A stretch of DNA of 64,000 nucleotides from NCBI GenBank assembly GCA_903871875.1, contig CAIQIR010000083.1, forward strand, positions 1 to 64,000. Direction: 5' to 3'. The notes below the pieces were generated by a model. That model did no database searches. It saw nothing but the letters and a program-made list of their open reading frames with translations, and was not told the origin of the DNA. Source of the DNA: an uncultured Schlesneria sp. Lineage in GTDB: Bacteria; Planctomycetota; Planctomycetia; Planctomycetales; Planctomycetaceae. The position numbers and the translations under genes were made by a program. Below, piece after piece: positions 28,387 to 37,595 of this stretch. Position 1 is the stretch's first letter, and each line of letters begins with the position of its first letter.

Positions 28387-29879
28387 CCATGTTGCAAAGG
28401 AGCCGTTGGTTGGACAGAGCATCACTCGAGCTTGCTGTCGGTGATTTGGCGTCATCGCAAAAGAAAGCGGGGACGCTATCCCTATTGGCGATCATGACCG
28501 CCGTCTTGGTGATGTACCAGTTGTTGATGGCCGCAATGAACGACGACGCACCGTCCAACGTCTGGGCGATGCTGTCGTTTGTGGGCTTTGTGGCATACCT
28601 GTATCAACTTGCCGCCTCTGCCCCGGCGACGGTGATTGTGTTGCTGCCACTGCTCTTGCTCAAGACAACGGAAATTGGATCGTGTGTGGCGATCGAGTCC
28701 GGCGCTTTGATGCATGAAATTGATCAAACGGGATACCCCACCGGGGGAACTGCGCGTCTGGCGATTGCCTTGATGGTCTTCTTCGGAATCGGAGCTCTCT
28801 TGATCGAACCCGCCTGGTTGAAACAATCCGCCGAATCCGATCGTGATCGCATCGACAGGGCCGTGGGGCGGATGGTATGGCCGATCACGTTCGCCTGTCT
28901 TTTTTTTTATGGCTATTTCATTTTTGTCGGTCTGCGCGTCGGTTTTCCGATCCTGAGTGGATCTGACCGTCTGGATTTCAAATATCAGTTGTCAGATCCA
29001 ATTTACACGTCTCTCTTGGGGAATCGTCCACTGTTTGTGACGGCGATGTCACTCTTGGCCATTTCAACCAAGACACAAATACGAGCGTGGGTGCTGTTCC
29101 TGGGTATGTTCTTTGTCTCAATTCTATTTGGTGAAAAGTTCACATCGCTGATTGTCATGTCGTCAATCTTCCCGGCAGCAGGGTTACTGGTATACCTAAG
29201 CCGACACAAACAGCTGCCGATTGCGCGGATGGCATATGTCGGAGTCGCCCTTGGGGCGTTGACGATTGGCACGTGCTTAAATGTTTATTTGTATATTTAT
29301 AATGACTTCGAGACCGCTAAAACGAAGCTGCTGGACAGAATGGCTGAACAGGGTGAGATGTGGTACGTCGGTGATCGAGATTTTCGATATAACACGAACG
29401 TCGACTGGCAAACCATTACAACCGATTTAATTTCGTGCGTGGGCGGGAGTTCTCAAGACCCAAAAGACGTGGGAACCGACTTTGGTCCGTTCTTCGTCAT
29501 GCAAAACTATGCCGACAAATATGTCATGGAAAACGGCCAAAACAAAGGCATTTTCTTTGCCTTCACCTTTTCGACTTACTGGATGATGATTTCCGGTTAC
29601 GGTGGTTTTGCGATTGTCTGGGTGTTGACTGCGGTTGCCTATGGAGTGGCGGGGCGGTTTCTGATGTTGGGGCTGGCCGAAGGTAATTTTATCGGAGCGC
29701 TGCTGGGACAAAAATCGATGTTCCTGGTGTATACAGCAGTAATTACAGGATACTCGTTCTATGTCTTTGGATATAAAACCGTCGGCATATTTTTTGCGGC
29801 TTGGTTGGCCAACTATTGGAAGAAGCTTTTGCGGTTTGTGGCCTATCGTGGCCGGAATACAGTGAACGTTCCCGTATGA
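28383..29879 (+). CDS. Wzy-like polysaccharide polymerase (putative)
   Basis: A 498-residue membrane protein with about ten to twelve hydrophobic segments and a soluble loop near residues 300-380 (FRYNTNVDWQTITTDL). Start is GTG 28383, overlapping the previous stop as GTGA; an ATG two codons later is an alternative. No strong sequence motif is seen, which is usual for Wzy proteins. In the cluster a flippase, an initiator and a copolymerase are present, so a polymerase is expected, and this is the best candidate by topology. The O-antigen ligase-like protein at 1.3-2.8 kb is the competing candidate. Confidence 0.62.
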   Translation: MTMLQRSRWLDRASLELAVGDLASSQKKAGTLSLLAIMTAVLVMYQLLMAAMNDDAPSNVWAMLSFVGFVAYLYQLAASAPATVIVLLPLLLLKTTEIGSCVAIESGALMHEIDQTGYPTGGTARLAIALMVFFGIGALLIEPAWLKQSAESDRDRIDRAVGRMVWPITFACLFFYGYFIFVGLRVGFPILSGSDRLDFKYQLSDPIYTSLLGNRPLFVTAMSLLAISTKTQIRAWVLFLGMFFVSILFGEKFTSLIVMSSIFPAAGLLVYLSRHKQLPIARMAYVGVALGALTIGTCLNVYLYIYNDFETAKTKLLDRMAEQGEMWYVGDRDFRYNTNVDWQTITTDLISCVGGSSQDPKDVGTDFGPFFVMQNYADKYVMENGQNKGIFFAFTFSTYWMMISGYGGFAIVWVLTAVAYGVAGRFLMLGLAEGNFIGALLGQKSMFLVYTAVITGYSFYVFGYKTVGIFFAAWLANYWKKLLRFVAYRGRNTVNVPV

Positions 29880-29986
29880 TCGAGTCTCTTTGACTGGATA
29901 GTCGTCATCATACGTCCCAACCCTCCGTCACTCGGTGCCACAATACCCGGCATCCTTGCCGTTGGTTTTTCGAGGAGAATGCATTC

Positions 29987-31219
29987 GTGAAGATTATCGT
30001 GATCCATGATTCTGCGGCCATCGACGGGGGGGCTTCGAAAATCGCCATCCTCGCGGCGCGGGGTTGTGCTGAGGCAGGTATGGACGTGCATTATGTGGCT
30101 GCCGCTGGTCCGATCGCGCCCGAGCTGTGCGGGTTGGATCGATTAAAGGTGACCTGTCTCGAGCAGCATGACATTAAGGGTGATCCCAATCGGCTGCGGG
30201 CAGCAATCCAGGGGATCGCCAATACCCGCGCGGCGTCGGAAATTCGGCGCATCTTGGGTGCCGCCGATCCTGACACTGTGGTGCATATTCATTCCTGGAG
30301 CAAAGCGCTGTCTCCGTTGGCGGTGCGTGCTGCGGCGGACAGCGGCCTGCCAGTCGTGATGAGTTTACATGAATACTTCACGGCCTGTCCCAATGGAGGG
30401 TTCTACAATTTTCAGAAGAATGAGGTCTGCCATCTGATTCCGCTCAGCCTGAGTTGCATCAGCTGCCACTGCGACTCTCGCTCATACAAGCATAAGCTCT
30501 GGCGGACAGCTCGTGGGTTGGTTCAAACCAAAGTCCTGGGGGTACCGGATTGTGTGAAGAATTACATTATCTTGTCGCCACTCAGCCGAAGGGTGCAAAC
30601 GCCATTTCTCCCGAAAGATGCCACCTTTCATATGCTCGACAATCTGATCGATGTGGTCGATGTCGGTCGGGCACCCGTTGAACACAACAAGACTGTGTTG
30701 TTTGTGGGACGGTTTTCTCGCGAAAAAGGTGTGATTAATTTGGCTCATGCACTGCGGGATTTGGAGATCCCGGCGGTCTTTGTGGGCGACGGCCATTTGC
30801 GGCCGGAGCTGGAACAGATGTTACCTCAAGCGGAATTTACCGGATGGCTGAGTAGTGAAGGTGTGACCGCGCGGATGCGAGAGGCACGCTTGGTGGCGTT
30901 CCCGTCCACTTGGTACGAGGTACAGCCTCTGGTTCCATTAGAGGCCGCCGCCAATGGTGTGCCGACGCTTGTTTCCAACTGTACTGCGGCCATCGACTAC
31001 GTTCCGCACAATGAACGGGGCCTGCAGTTTCAGCACGACAGCGTCGAATCATTGAAAGAGCAACTGCTCGTCGCCATGGATGATCGGGTGATCGAGCGGC
31101 TGAGTCGCAACGCTTATACCTGGTACTGGGATAACCCCTGGACGTCGGACCGTCATGTGAGCGAACTGACGCGGATTTATGAGCAAATGCTGGGGCGCAC
31201 CCCCGTGTTAGCGGGTTAA
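29987..31219 (+). CDS. GT4 glycosyltransferase with cysteine-rich insert
   Basis: A 410-residue GT-B enzyme. The start is GTG 29987 with GAGGAG nine bases upstream. IHDSAAIDGGASK marks the N-terminal Rossmann loop. LSLSCISCHCD near residue 165 is a cysteine insert similar in place to that of the 27.2-kb GT4 protein, and might bind a metal. The donor domain has FVGRFSREKGVINL, with the E-x7-E-like stretch WYEVQPLVPLEAAA near residue 312. It is likely to add a sugar to the EPS repeat unit. A gap of about 107 bases separates it from the polymerase-like gene. Confidence 0.88.
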   Translation: MKIIVIHDSAAIDGGASKIAILAARGCAEAGMDVHYVAAAGPIAPELCGLDRLKVTCLEQHDIKGDPNRLRAAIQGIANTRAASEIRRILGAADPDTVVHIHSWSKALSPLAVRAAADSGLPVVMSLHEYFTACPNGGFYNFQKNEVCHLIPLSLSCISCHCDSRSYKHKLWRTARGLVQTKVLGVPDCVKNYIILSPLSRRVQTPFLPKDATFHMLDNLIDVVDVGRAPVEHNKTVLFVGRFSREKGVINLAHALRDLEIPAVFVGDGHLRPELEQMLPQAEFTGWLSSEGVTARMREARLVAFPSTWYEVQPLVPLEAAANGVPTLVSNCTAAIDYVPHNERGLQFQHDSVESLKEQLLVAMDDRVIERLSRNAYTWYWDNPWTSDRHVSELTRIYEQMLGRTPVLAG

Positions 31220-31291
31220 TTTGATGGGCGACGTCGATGACCGGTTGTGTTTTCCCTTCCTTCTTCAACATAAACATATTGTCGTGAACAA

Positions 31292-32488
31292 ATGGCAGAA
31301 CGTATCCGCGTCATGGTAATTTCCGAGCCCGGCAAAGCCGGAGTGAAACGCCATGTCATCGATCTATTGCGTCGAATCGACCTCGATGCATTTGATGTCT
31401 ACTTCGTCTACAGCTTCGAACGTAGCGACGCCGCCTATGCGGGGGAAATTGCCGAGTTGGAATCTCGCGGTATGACATGCCTCGAGATTCCGATGGATGC
31501 TCCGCTGTCCGTCAAAAAGGATTCGCAAGCGTTCAAAACACTTGTTCGCGAAATGCGTCGAATTCGTCCGCATGTCGTGCACTTGCATAGCTCCAAGGCA
31601 GGTGGGTTGGGGAGATTGGCCGCGCTTTGCGTCCGACCGCGTCCGCGAGTCGTCTACACACCGCACGCGATGGCCTGTCATCGATCGCGGTTTTATTGGG
31701 GTATCGAGGTCGTGCTGGGGCTGATGACCGATCGGACCGTCGCTGTCTCAAAAAGTGAACAGGCCGATTGGGTTCGCTGGAAAATTCCCAAAGCCCAACG
31801 CGCTGCGGTCATTCCTCACGGTTTCGAATCGCCGTCCGTACCACTGGTTGATCATCGCGAGATTCCGGCGGGAACTTCCTGGTCATTCGGAGCGTGCGGC
31901 CGGATCTGTCGTCAGAAAAACGCCTTGTTGATGTTTCAGACGGCGCTTGAGATGCTGCGTAGGGACGCTCATGCGCGATTCGTTTGGATCGGCGATTTCA
32001 GCGAGGATGAAGAGGCTCAGGCAGTCAAGCAACTTCTGGATGAGGCGGGCAACCCTGAACGCCTTGCCGTTACGGGTTGGGTTTCCGATCCGGAAAAGCG
32101 AATGCGAGAACTGGATGTATTTTGCATGATCTCACGGTACGAAGGCCTGAGCTACGTTCTCGCCGAAGCTCAGCTACTTCGCCTGCCGGTCGTCGGTGTT
32201 GATGCTCCCGGCGTCATCGATCTGATTCAGCACGATCAGACGGGTGTGATCGCAGCCCCTCAAGTCGACGCGCTGTGCGATGCCTTGATCACTCTTCGCG
32301 ACGACCGTGAATTGCGGTCTCGGTTGGGTGAGTCGGCCCGACAAGAACTCGTCTTGAATTATTCGTTCCCCAAAATGGTCGGCGCGATCGAAGGCGTGTA
32401 CCGGGATATGTCGCGCCGGGGAAAGCCGAGTGTCGAGTCTGTGCATCGAACTCAGCCCGGTTCCCTTCTTGAGCAGGGCCGATCATGA
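31292..32488 (+). CDS. GT4 glycosyltransferase
   Basis: A 398-residue GT-B glycosyltransferase related to the WsaF/EpsD-type group. ISEPGKAGVKRHV marks the N-terminal glycine loop. HLHSSKAGGLGRLA is the usual acceptor-domain helix start, and YTPHAMACH follows. The donor side shows FGACGRICRQKNALL and the E-x7-E-type region ISRYEGLSYVLAEA near residue 280. The C-terminal tail beyond residue 370 is Ser/Arg/Gln-rich. Its stop overlaps the start of the first OafA-type acyltransferase by four bases (ATGA). Third GT4 enzyme of the cluster; donor unknown. Confidence 0.89.
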   Translation: MAERIRVMVISEPGKAGVKRHVIDLLRRIDLDAFDVYFVYSFERSDAAYAGEIAELESRGMTCLEIPMDAPLSVKKDSQAFKTLVREMRRIRPHVVHLHSSKAGGLGRLAALCVRPRPRVVYTPHAMACHRSRFYWGIEVVLGLMTDRTVAVSKSEQADWVRWKIPKAQRAAVIPHGFESPSVPLVDHREIPAGTSWSFGACGRICRQKNALLMFQTALEMLRRDAHARFVWIGDFSEDEEAQAVKQLLDEAGNPERLAVTGWVSDPEKRMRELDVFCMISRYEGLSYVLAEAQLLRLPVVGVDAPGVIDLIQHDQTGVIAAPQVDALCDALITLRDDRELRSRLGESARQELVLNYSFPKMVGAIEGVYRDMSRRGKPSVESVHRTQPGSLLEQGRS

Positions 32489-33714
32489 CTGCCTCCGGAA
32501 TTTCGCTACCTGCTTATGGCGACGTCGCTGCGCGTGACGACACGATCACCACAGAGCGGACCAGATCTCGTCGATACGCTCTGTTGGATTGCTGGCGGGG
32601 CGTGGCTTGTCTGATGGTCGTGGTGGCTCATGCCAGTGAGATTGCCGCGCTTAAGTATGTCGAAGGGCAAGTGCCCATTACCGATCTCGCTGGTCAGTGT
32701 GTGGTGGCATTGGGGGCCTTTCGTGCAGGCGTGCAGATTTTCTTTGTGATCAGTGGATACTGCATTTCGGCTACGGTTGATGGATTCGGGCAGCGGCAGA
32801 AATCGGTGTCGCAGTATTTCTCACGTCGGTTTTGGAGAATCTATCCTCCATATTGGGCGCTTTTCATTCTCATGACGGTCGCGGTCACGGTATCGGAGCT
32901 GGCCTCCTCACGCGGTTGGATTCCCGGATCCCTGCACATTACAAAATCTCCACTCACGCTGACGGGCTCGCAGCTATTGGGCAACGTCACTTTGACGGAA
33001 ACGTGGCGACACCACCTGTTCGGCAGTGAGAAGAAACTGTTTCTGACTCACGCTTGGACGCTCTGCTATGAAGAACAATTCTACTTGATCGTTGGACTGT
33101 GTCTGATGCTGTTTCCCAGGCGGTTTTTCCCCTCGATCATCGGTGTCACTGTTGTCAGTCTTGCGCTGTTGGTAGCCACCGCATTCAATGCCGTTGACAT
33201 CACCGGTTTTGGCTTCGATCGTCTCTGGCTTCCTTTCGCAATCGGTGTTCTCGTTTACTATCGATTGAGTTACGCGAATCAGAGCGACAACCGCCGAATC
33301 GATCGGGGACTTTGCGTTTTAGCTGTTGTGGCGACGATCGCCAATATTCTCCCTTGGAACTGGAGCGAACTCAGCTATGGGGTTGTTCGGTCGTTGGCAA
33401 CCTCTGCCGTCTTTGCACTGTTATTAATTTCACTCTATCGATGGGACTCGCGGCTTCTGGCACGCCGTCCATTCAAATTGATGGCGTTTGTCGGTCGCAT
33501 CTCGTATAGCCTGTATCTCGTGCATGTCCCGATTGTATTTGTGCTGGTTCGCATCCTGCAGAAGGCGGGGCTGCGTAGCGATCTGCAGACATTATTTGTC
33601 TCGATCCCGCTATGTCTCGCGATTTCGCTGCCTCTCGCTTGGGTATTTTTCAATCTCTTTGAGCGACCATTTCTGCATCGCAAAACGTTGGCCGCTGCGC
33701 CGACGACAGCGTGA
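32485..33714 (+). CDS. OafA-type acyltransferase 3 family protein, copy 1
   Basis: A 409-residue integral membrane O-acyltransferase of the acyltransferase-3 family. Such proteins acetylate cell-surface glycans using cytoplasmic acetyl-CoA. The family signature LLDCWRGVACLMVVVAH holds the Arg and His typical of the first helix. QIFFVISGYCIS, SRRFWRIYPPYW and HAWTLCYEEQFYL follow in family order, then about eight more hydrophobic helices. No SGNH tail is present. It is very similar to the protein at 34.5-35.7 kb, roughly 70 percent identical by eye over the whole length. It probably O-acetylates the EPS repeat unit. Confidence 0.92.
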   Translation: MTASGISLPAYGDVAARDDTITTERTRSRRYALLDCWRGVACLMVVVAHASEIAALKYVEGQVPITDLAGQCVVALGAFRAGVQIFFVISGYCISATVDGFGQRQKSVSQYFSRRFWRIYPPYWALFILMTVAVTVSELASSRGWIPGSLHITKSPLTLTGSQLLGNVTLTETWRHHLFGSEKKLFLTHAWTLCYEEQFYLIVGLCLMLFPRRFFPSIIGVTVVSLALLVATAFNAVDITGFGFDRLWLPFAIGVLVYYRLSYANQSDNRRIDRGLCVLAVVATIANILPWNWSELSYGVVRSLATSAVFALLLISLYRWDSRLLARRPFKLMAFVGRISYSLYLVHVPIVFVLVRILQKAGLRSDLQTLFVSIPLCLAISLPLAWVFFNLFERPFLHRKTLAAAPTTA

Positions 33715-34449
33715 AAGTGATTCGGCTCGTCAAGTTTCTTGAGCCGGAACGATTTGCTGTTGGCCGATCGTGGTCGCGATCAGATCGCTACGGCTTGACG
33801 GTTGAAAAACCTCCCACCCTCCCGTGGTCCTGAGGGCAGGTCAAATGGCCAGCTCCGCACGTTGCTTCTACGGATTAGCGCACCTCCGACGATCACGACA
33901 CGAGAAATGTGGTGATCGGCATACACTTTGCGAACTGGAAAAAAGTTCACTGGAATGAGCGAAGTACCGCCCGTCTGTGTTGTCGTCGTAACTCGATGTA
34001 ATCGAATAAATAACGCAATAAGATATTCAAAATAATGATGTGTAATAAAAGTGTTTGTGACGGTCTGTAAGGGAACGTTTGTCAATGTAAGGGAATGTTT
34101 ACTTAAAAGTGCCGCGACAATGAGCCAATGTGCTGCGAGTTGTCTCAGAGGCAACGACTTCGAATCCACTCATCAAACGAAATCGTAATTGTTGTCGTTC
34201 AGGCTGAACACAAAATCGCCGTTGGAGCGGCAAATGATCCCCGATGGGAACGCAGGTGTGGGCAGCGCCGGAAAAGACGTCCCACTAGGGAGTCGATCAA
34301 ATGAACGTGAACAACATCGTCCGGCAGTGGGCCCGATTCGAATTTGCTTCGATTCGGGATGACGAAGTGTCGAGCGAAGGATCTTCAAATGGCCTGGGAC
34401 GTTCGGTTATGCGATGGAGCGGTACCTTCGTTCTTGGACAGGTTAGATC
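33715..34449. other. Intergenic region between the duplicated acyltransferase genes, with a 15-bp tandem repeat
   Basis: About 735 bases without a convincing gene, richer in A+T than the flanking coding DNA. TGTAAGGGAACGTTT at 34066-34080 is repeated as TGTAAGGGAATGTTT at 34086-34100, a 20-bp period with one mismatch, possibly a regulator site. The last 30 bases before the second acyltransferase resemble the end of the GT4 gene before the first copy. The duplicated unit may therefore have begun inside that gene. Short frames on both strands lack recognisable motifs. Confidence 0.5.
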
Positions 34450-35688
34450 ATGACGGCATCGGAACTGTCCGTGTCGTCTCTTAGTAACGAGACCGCTCGA
34501 GATGGGACGTTGTCGACGAAACGTGCCAGCGTGCGGCGATATGCGTTGCTTGACTGTTGGAGGGGGATTGCCTGTCTGATGGTTATGGTTGCCCACGCTG
34601 GTGAGACGGCCGGGATGAAGTACACAGACGGGCAAGTTCCGATCTCGGAATTTGCGGGACAATGTGTGGCGGCACTCGGTGCACTAGGGGCTGGCGTACA
34701 GATCTTTTTCGTGATCAGCGGATATTGTATTTCTGCGACAGTAAGTGGATTTGCCGAACAGCAAAAGTCGGTTACGCAGTATTTTGCACGTCGCTTCTGG
34801 AGGATCTACCCAGCCTATTGGGCCATGTTCATGCTAATGGCCGTTGCCGTCAGTTTTTCAGAAATGGCTTTGACCCAAGGTTGGATTCCCTCGCCACTTC
34901 ATAACCGGCATTCTCCCTTTGCGCTAACCGGATCGCAACTTCTGGGTAATGTCACGTTGACGGAAACGTGGCGATATCATCTTTTTGGCAGCGACCGTAA
35001 TCTCTTCCTGAAACATGCCTGGACGCTTTGCTACGAAGAGCAATTTTACTTGATTGTCGGATTGTTGCTGCTGTTTTTTCCCAGGCGATTTTTCCAGTCG
35101 ATCGTCGGAGTCACAATGGCTAGCTTAGCGCTATTTGTGGCATCCGCGTTTCATTTGATTGACGTCACCGGGTTTGGTTTCGATTTGCAATGGCATCCCT
35201 TTGCTTTTGGCGTCTTGGTGTATTATCGGTTGAATCTAGCGGGTTGTCAGGAACGACAGCTCATCGATCGGAGCCTTTTTGTCGTTGCGCTACTGGCCAC
35301 GGTTGCTAACTGCGTTCCTTGGAATTGGAGTGAGCTCAGTTATCGGATCGTACGGGGGTTGGCGATATCGACCGTGTTTTCATGGCTGCTGATTGTTCTG
35401 TATCGTTGGGACACTGCCCTCGTTGCATTGCGCCCGTTTAAGCTGCTAGCCATGGTGGGCGGAATCTCGTACAGCCTGTATCTCGTGCATGCACCCATTG
35501 TTGCTGTGTTGGCCCGAGTGCTGCAAAGGGCGGGATTGAGCAGTGATCTGCAGACGTTACTGGTCACGGTCCCGCTGTGTGTGGGAATTTCGCTCCCGTT
35601 GGCTTGGGGATTTTTTATTCTTTTCGAACGCCCGTTTCTTTATCGTCCTACGCTGCTGCAGGCCAGTCCAAACGTCATCACCGAATGA
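34450..35688 (+). CDS. OafA-type acyltransferase 3 family protein, copy 2
   Basis: A 412-residue paralogue of the preceding acyltransferase with the same helix order and motifs. These include LLDCWRGIACLMVMVAH, QIFFVISGYCIS, ARRFWRIYPAYW and HAWTLCYEEQFYL. The proteins differ most in the first 25 residues, the loops near 150-165 and the C-terminal tail. No frameshift or stop is visible, so both copies look functional. They may acetylate different positions of the EPS repeat, or act on different acceptors. The gene has its own 735-base upstream region and so may be expressed separately from the main cluster. Confidence 0.92.
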   Translation: MTASELSVSSLSNETARDGTLSTKRASVRRYALLDCWRGIACLMVMVAHAGETAGMKYTDGQVPISEFAGQCVAALGALGAGVQIFFVISGYCISATVSGFAEQQKSVTQYFARRFWRIYPAYWAMFMLMAVAVSFSEMALTQGWIPSPLHNRHSPFALTGSQLLGNVTLTETWRYHLFGSDRNLFLKHAWTLCYEEQFYLIVGLLLLFFPRRFFQSIVGVTMASLALFVASAFHLIDVTGFGFDLQWHPFAFGVLVYYRLNLAGCQERQLIDRSLFVVALLATVANCVPWNWSELSYRIVRGLAISTVFSWLLIVLYRWDTALVALRPFKLLAMVGGISYSLYLVHAPIVAVLARVLQRAGLSSDLQTLLVTVPLCVGISLPLAWGFFILFERPFLYRPTLLQASPNVITE

Positions 35689-35730
35689 CGATTGTTTTGA
35701 CCGTCGATGGCATTCGGGGGCTGGCCGCCC

Positions 35731-37182
35731 CTATTCCGATGGTGTTTCCCCAGGTGGTAAGCGCATCTCCGACAACACGGCTCCGCCGACAGTCCCCCGG
35801 GCCAGCGTCCCGTCGATCAGTTTTCCGATGTCAAACTGTGTGTGTTGAGCCGGCCGTGAACTTTTATCGTTAATCGCTAACAGAAAGTCGTTGAAGCTCG
35901 ATTGCCGCCAGGTCTGATCCGCGACCGACGAAGTGGAAAACTGATATTCGTTGTTTTGGCTGACCCACGTTTGGGCATCACGGATTTTGATTTGCGAACC
36001 GAGGCGAGGGCAAATCAGCAGACTGTTTCGTATTTCGGTTTTGCCGTCGACCATCCAATCGAGTCCGATCGACGTAATGCGAGTTGCTGACAGTTGCCCG
36101 TTTGCGGCCACCTCAAACTGGCCTTTCAAGTCGGAAGGCCGCACGATCTGGACGTTGTCAAGTTGAATGGTACAGTTTTCACCCGTCTTGCGGTTTCCCA
36201 GCACGACGAACGGCCGCAGAGATCGTTTGGCCTCGACGAGCATGTTTGTCACATGAAAGCTTGTTCCGTCGCAGCCAAAGAACTCGAAGGCCAGATTGTC
36301 GCCAAGTCGACAGTTTGTCATTCGACATTGGGATTGGTTGACGTTGCAGACGCCGGTGGAATTGCCTTGTGACCTCAATCCTTCGACATCCACTTCACAC
36401 GTTTCATGGGCACTGAATCCATCATCGCCGTTCTCGATCGCAGAGATATTTTCGAATCGAATCCGGCGACAGTTGTTGTGAATGTTGAAACCATCGTTCC
36501 AGAAATGGGTTACTGTGACGTTTCGAATGACAAGGTCGGAGCAGGTGCCGCGAATTCGCACACCGCTCTCGCGAATCGGAAATTCGATTCCGGCGTCGCC
36601 CAACTGTTTGTCGGGTTCAATTCGTAGATGAAACGTTTCGTCGCCGGTGGTGAAACTCCATTCCCCCACATTTAAATCGGCGGAATTCTTCATCGCGACC
36701 TGTGGCCCTTTACTCATCCGACCCATGCGTTGTACGCGTCCACCGATACGAAAGAAGACTCGATCAAGCAGAAACATCAGATTCAGTGATTTCGATTTTC
36801 CACGCAGCCTCTTCCAGAGTTCGGCATTGTGGTATCGGCCGTCACCATCGTTATGCCATTCTGCGACGCGTAAATCCTCGGCGCCTGTCAGCGTGGCGCC
36901 GTGGCCATCAATAATGATCGGCCGTTCGATTTCGCCGGAGCGATTCACGACTTCGATCGACTCGCGATAGGGCGCGCTGCGGGACGCGAGATGAAGAGTC
37001 TCACCAGGCCCTACCAGCGCCAGTCCGCGGGTAATCGTCTGCACTGGATGAGTCACGGTCCCGTCGGCGCGATCGTCGCCGCGGTCGGCGTCAACGTAAT
37101 AATCGGCCGCGCTGGCAATCGGAGCGAGAGCGATAACGAATGAAACCGCCGATACGATCAACAGCAGCCTGTGCTTGGACAT
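35731..37182 (-). CDS. Exported parallel beta-helix protein (DUF1565-like)
   Basis: A 483-residue protein with a clear signal peptide ending in ASAAD. The mature start YYVDADRGDDRADGT followed by PVQTITRGLAL is typical of DUF1565, the N-terminal cap of right-handed beta-helix proteins. The following 350 residues show the alternating pattern of such coils, for example LVIRNVTVTHFWNDGFNIH and VEGLRSQGNSTGV. Some relatives are polysaccharide lyases, epimerases or phage-type depolymerases. No catalytic residues can be assigned here. It is convergent with the acyltransferase genes at the edge of the EPS cluster, so trimming or modification of the EPS outside the cell is a reasonable inference. Confidence 0.8.
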   Translation of the reverse strand: MSKHRLLLIVSAVSFVIALAPIASAADYYVDADRGDDRADGTVTHPVQTITRGLALVGPGETLHLASRSAPYRESIEVVNRSGEIERPIIIDGHGATLTGAEDLRVAEWHNDGDGRYHNAELWKRLRGKSKSLNLMFLLDRVFFRIGGRVQRMGRMSKGPQVAMKNSADLNVGEWSFTTGDETFHLRIEPDKQLGDAGIEFPIRESGVRIRGTCSDLVIRNVTVTHFWNDGFNIHNNCRRIRFENISAIENGDDGFSAHETCEVDVEGLRSQGNSTGVCNVNQSQCRMTNCRLGDNLAFEFFGCDGTSFHVTNMLVEAKRSLRPFVVLGNRKTGENCTIQLDNVQIVRPSDLKGQFEVAANGQLSATRITSIGLDWMVDGKTEIRNSLLICPRLGSQIKIRDAQTWVSQNNEYQFSTSSVADQTWRQSSFNDFLLAINDKSSRPAQHTQFDIGKLIDGTLARGTVGGAVLSEMRLPPGETPSE

Positions 37183-37595
37183 CTCGCATTTCCCACATTG
37201 ATTGCACAGATCGGCGTCATCACCTCGTTATGGCTTGATGAGCTCCGTGCGTCAACGTCGTGGGATTGCGCTTAACCGAAAGCTGTGCGTCCTCATTAAT
37301 AATGACGACGGGCAGATCTGCTCTCGTGTCGCACGCTTAACCAGCATCAACGCCCGAAATCGACATCGCTCATCATCAATTATCCTGTCCGTCACAAAGT
37401 TTTAACGCAATGAAAAGAGAAAACGTCGAAAAACTTGTTCTTTCCAAGTTATTGAAAGTCCAATAGTTGCAAATGAATGGCGAAAAGTCTCTCTCATCTG
37501 CTTTCGTTATTTAAAAAACGAGTTAACGAGGCTTGCGACTGGTATGCCGTTAGCTAAGTGGGTTAGTGAGAGGTTTGATTAACTAGAGGAACAGT
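37183..37595. other. Divergent A+T-rich intergenic region
   Basis: About 410 bases between the divergent beta-helix and epimerase genes. It is A+T-rich with several A or T runs and holds no gene I can support. It must contain promoters for both directions. I see no clear -24/-12 element. Confidence 0.5.
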
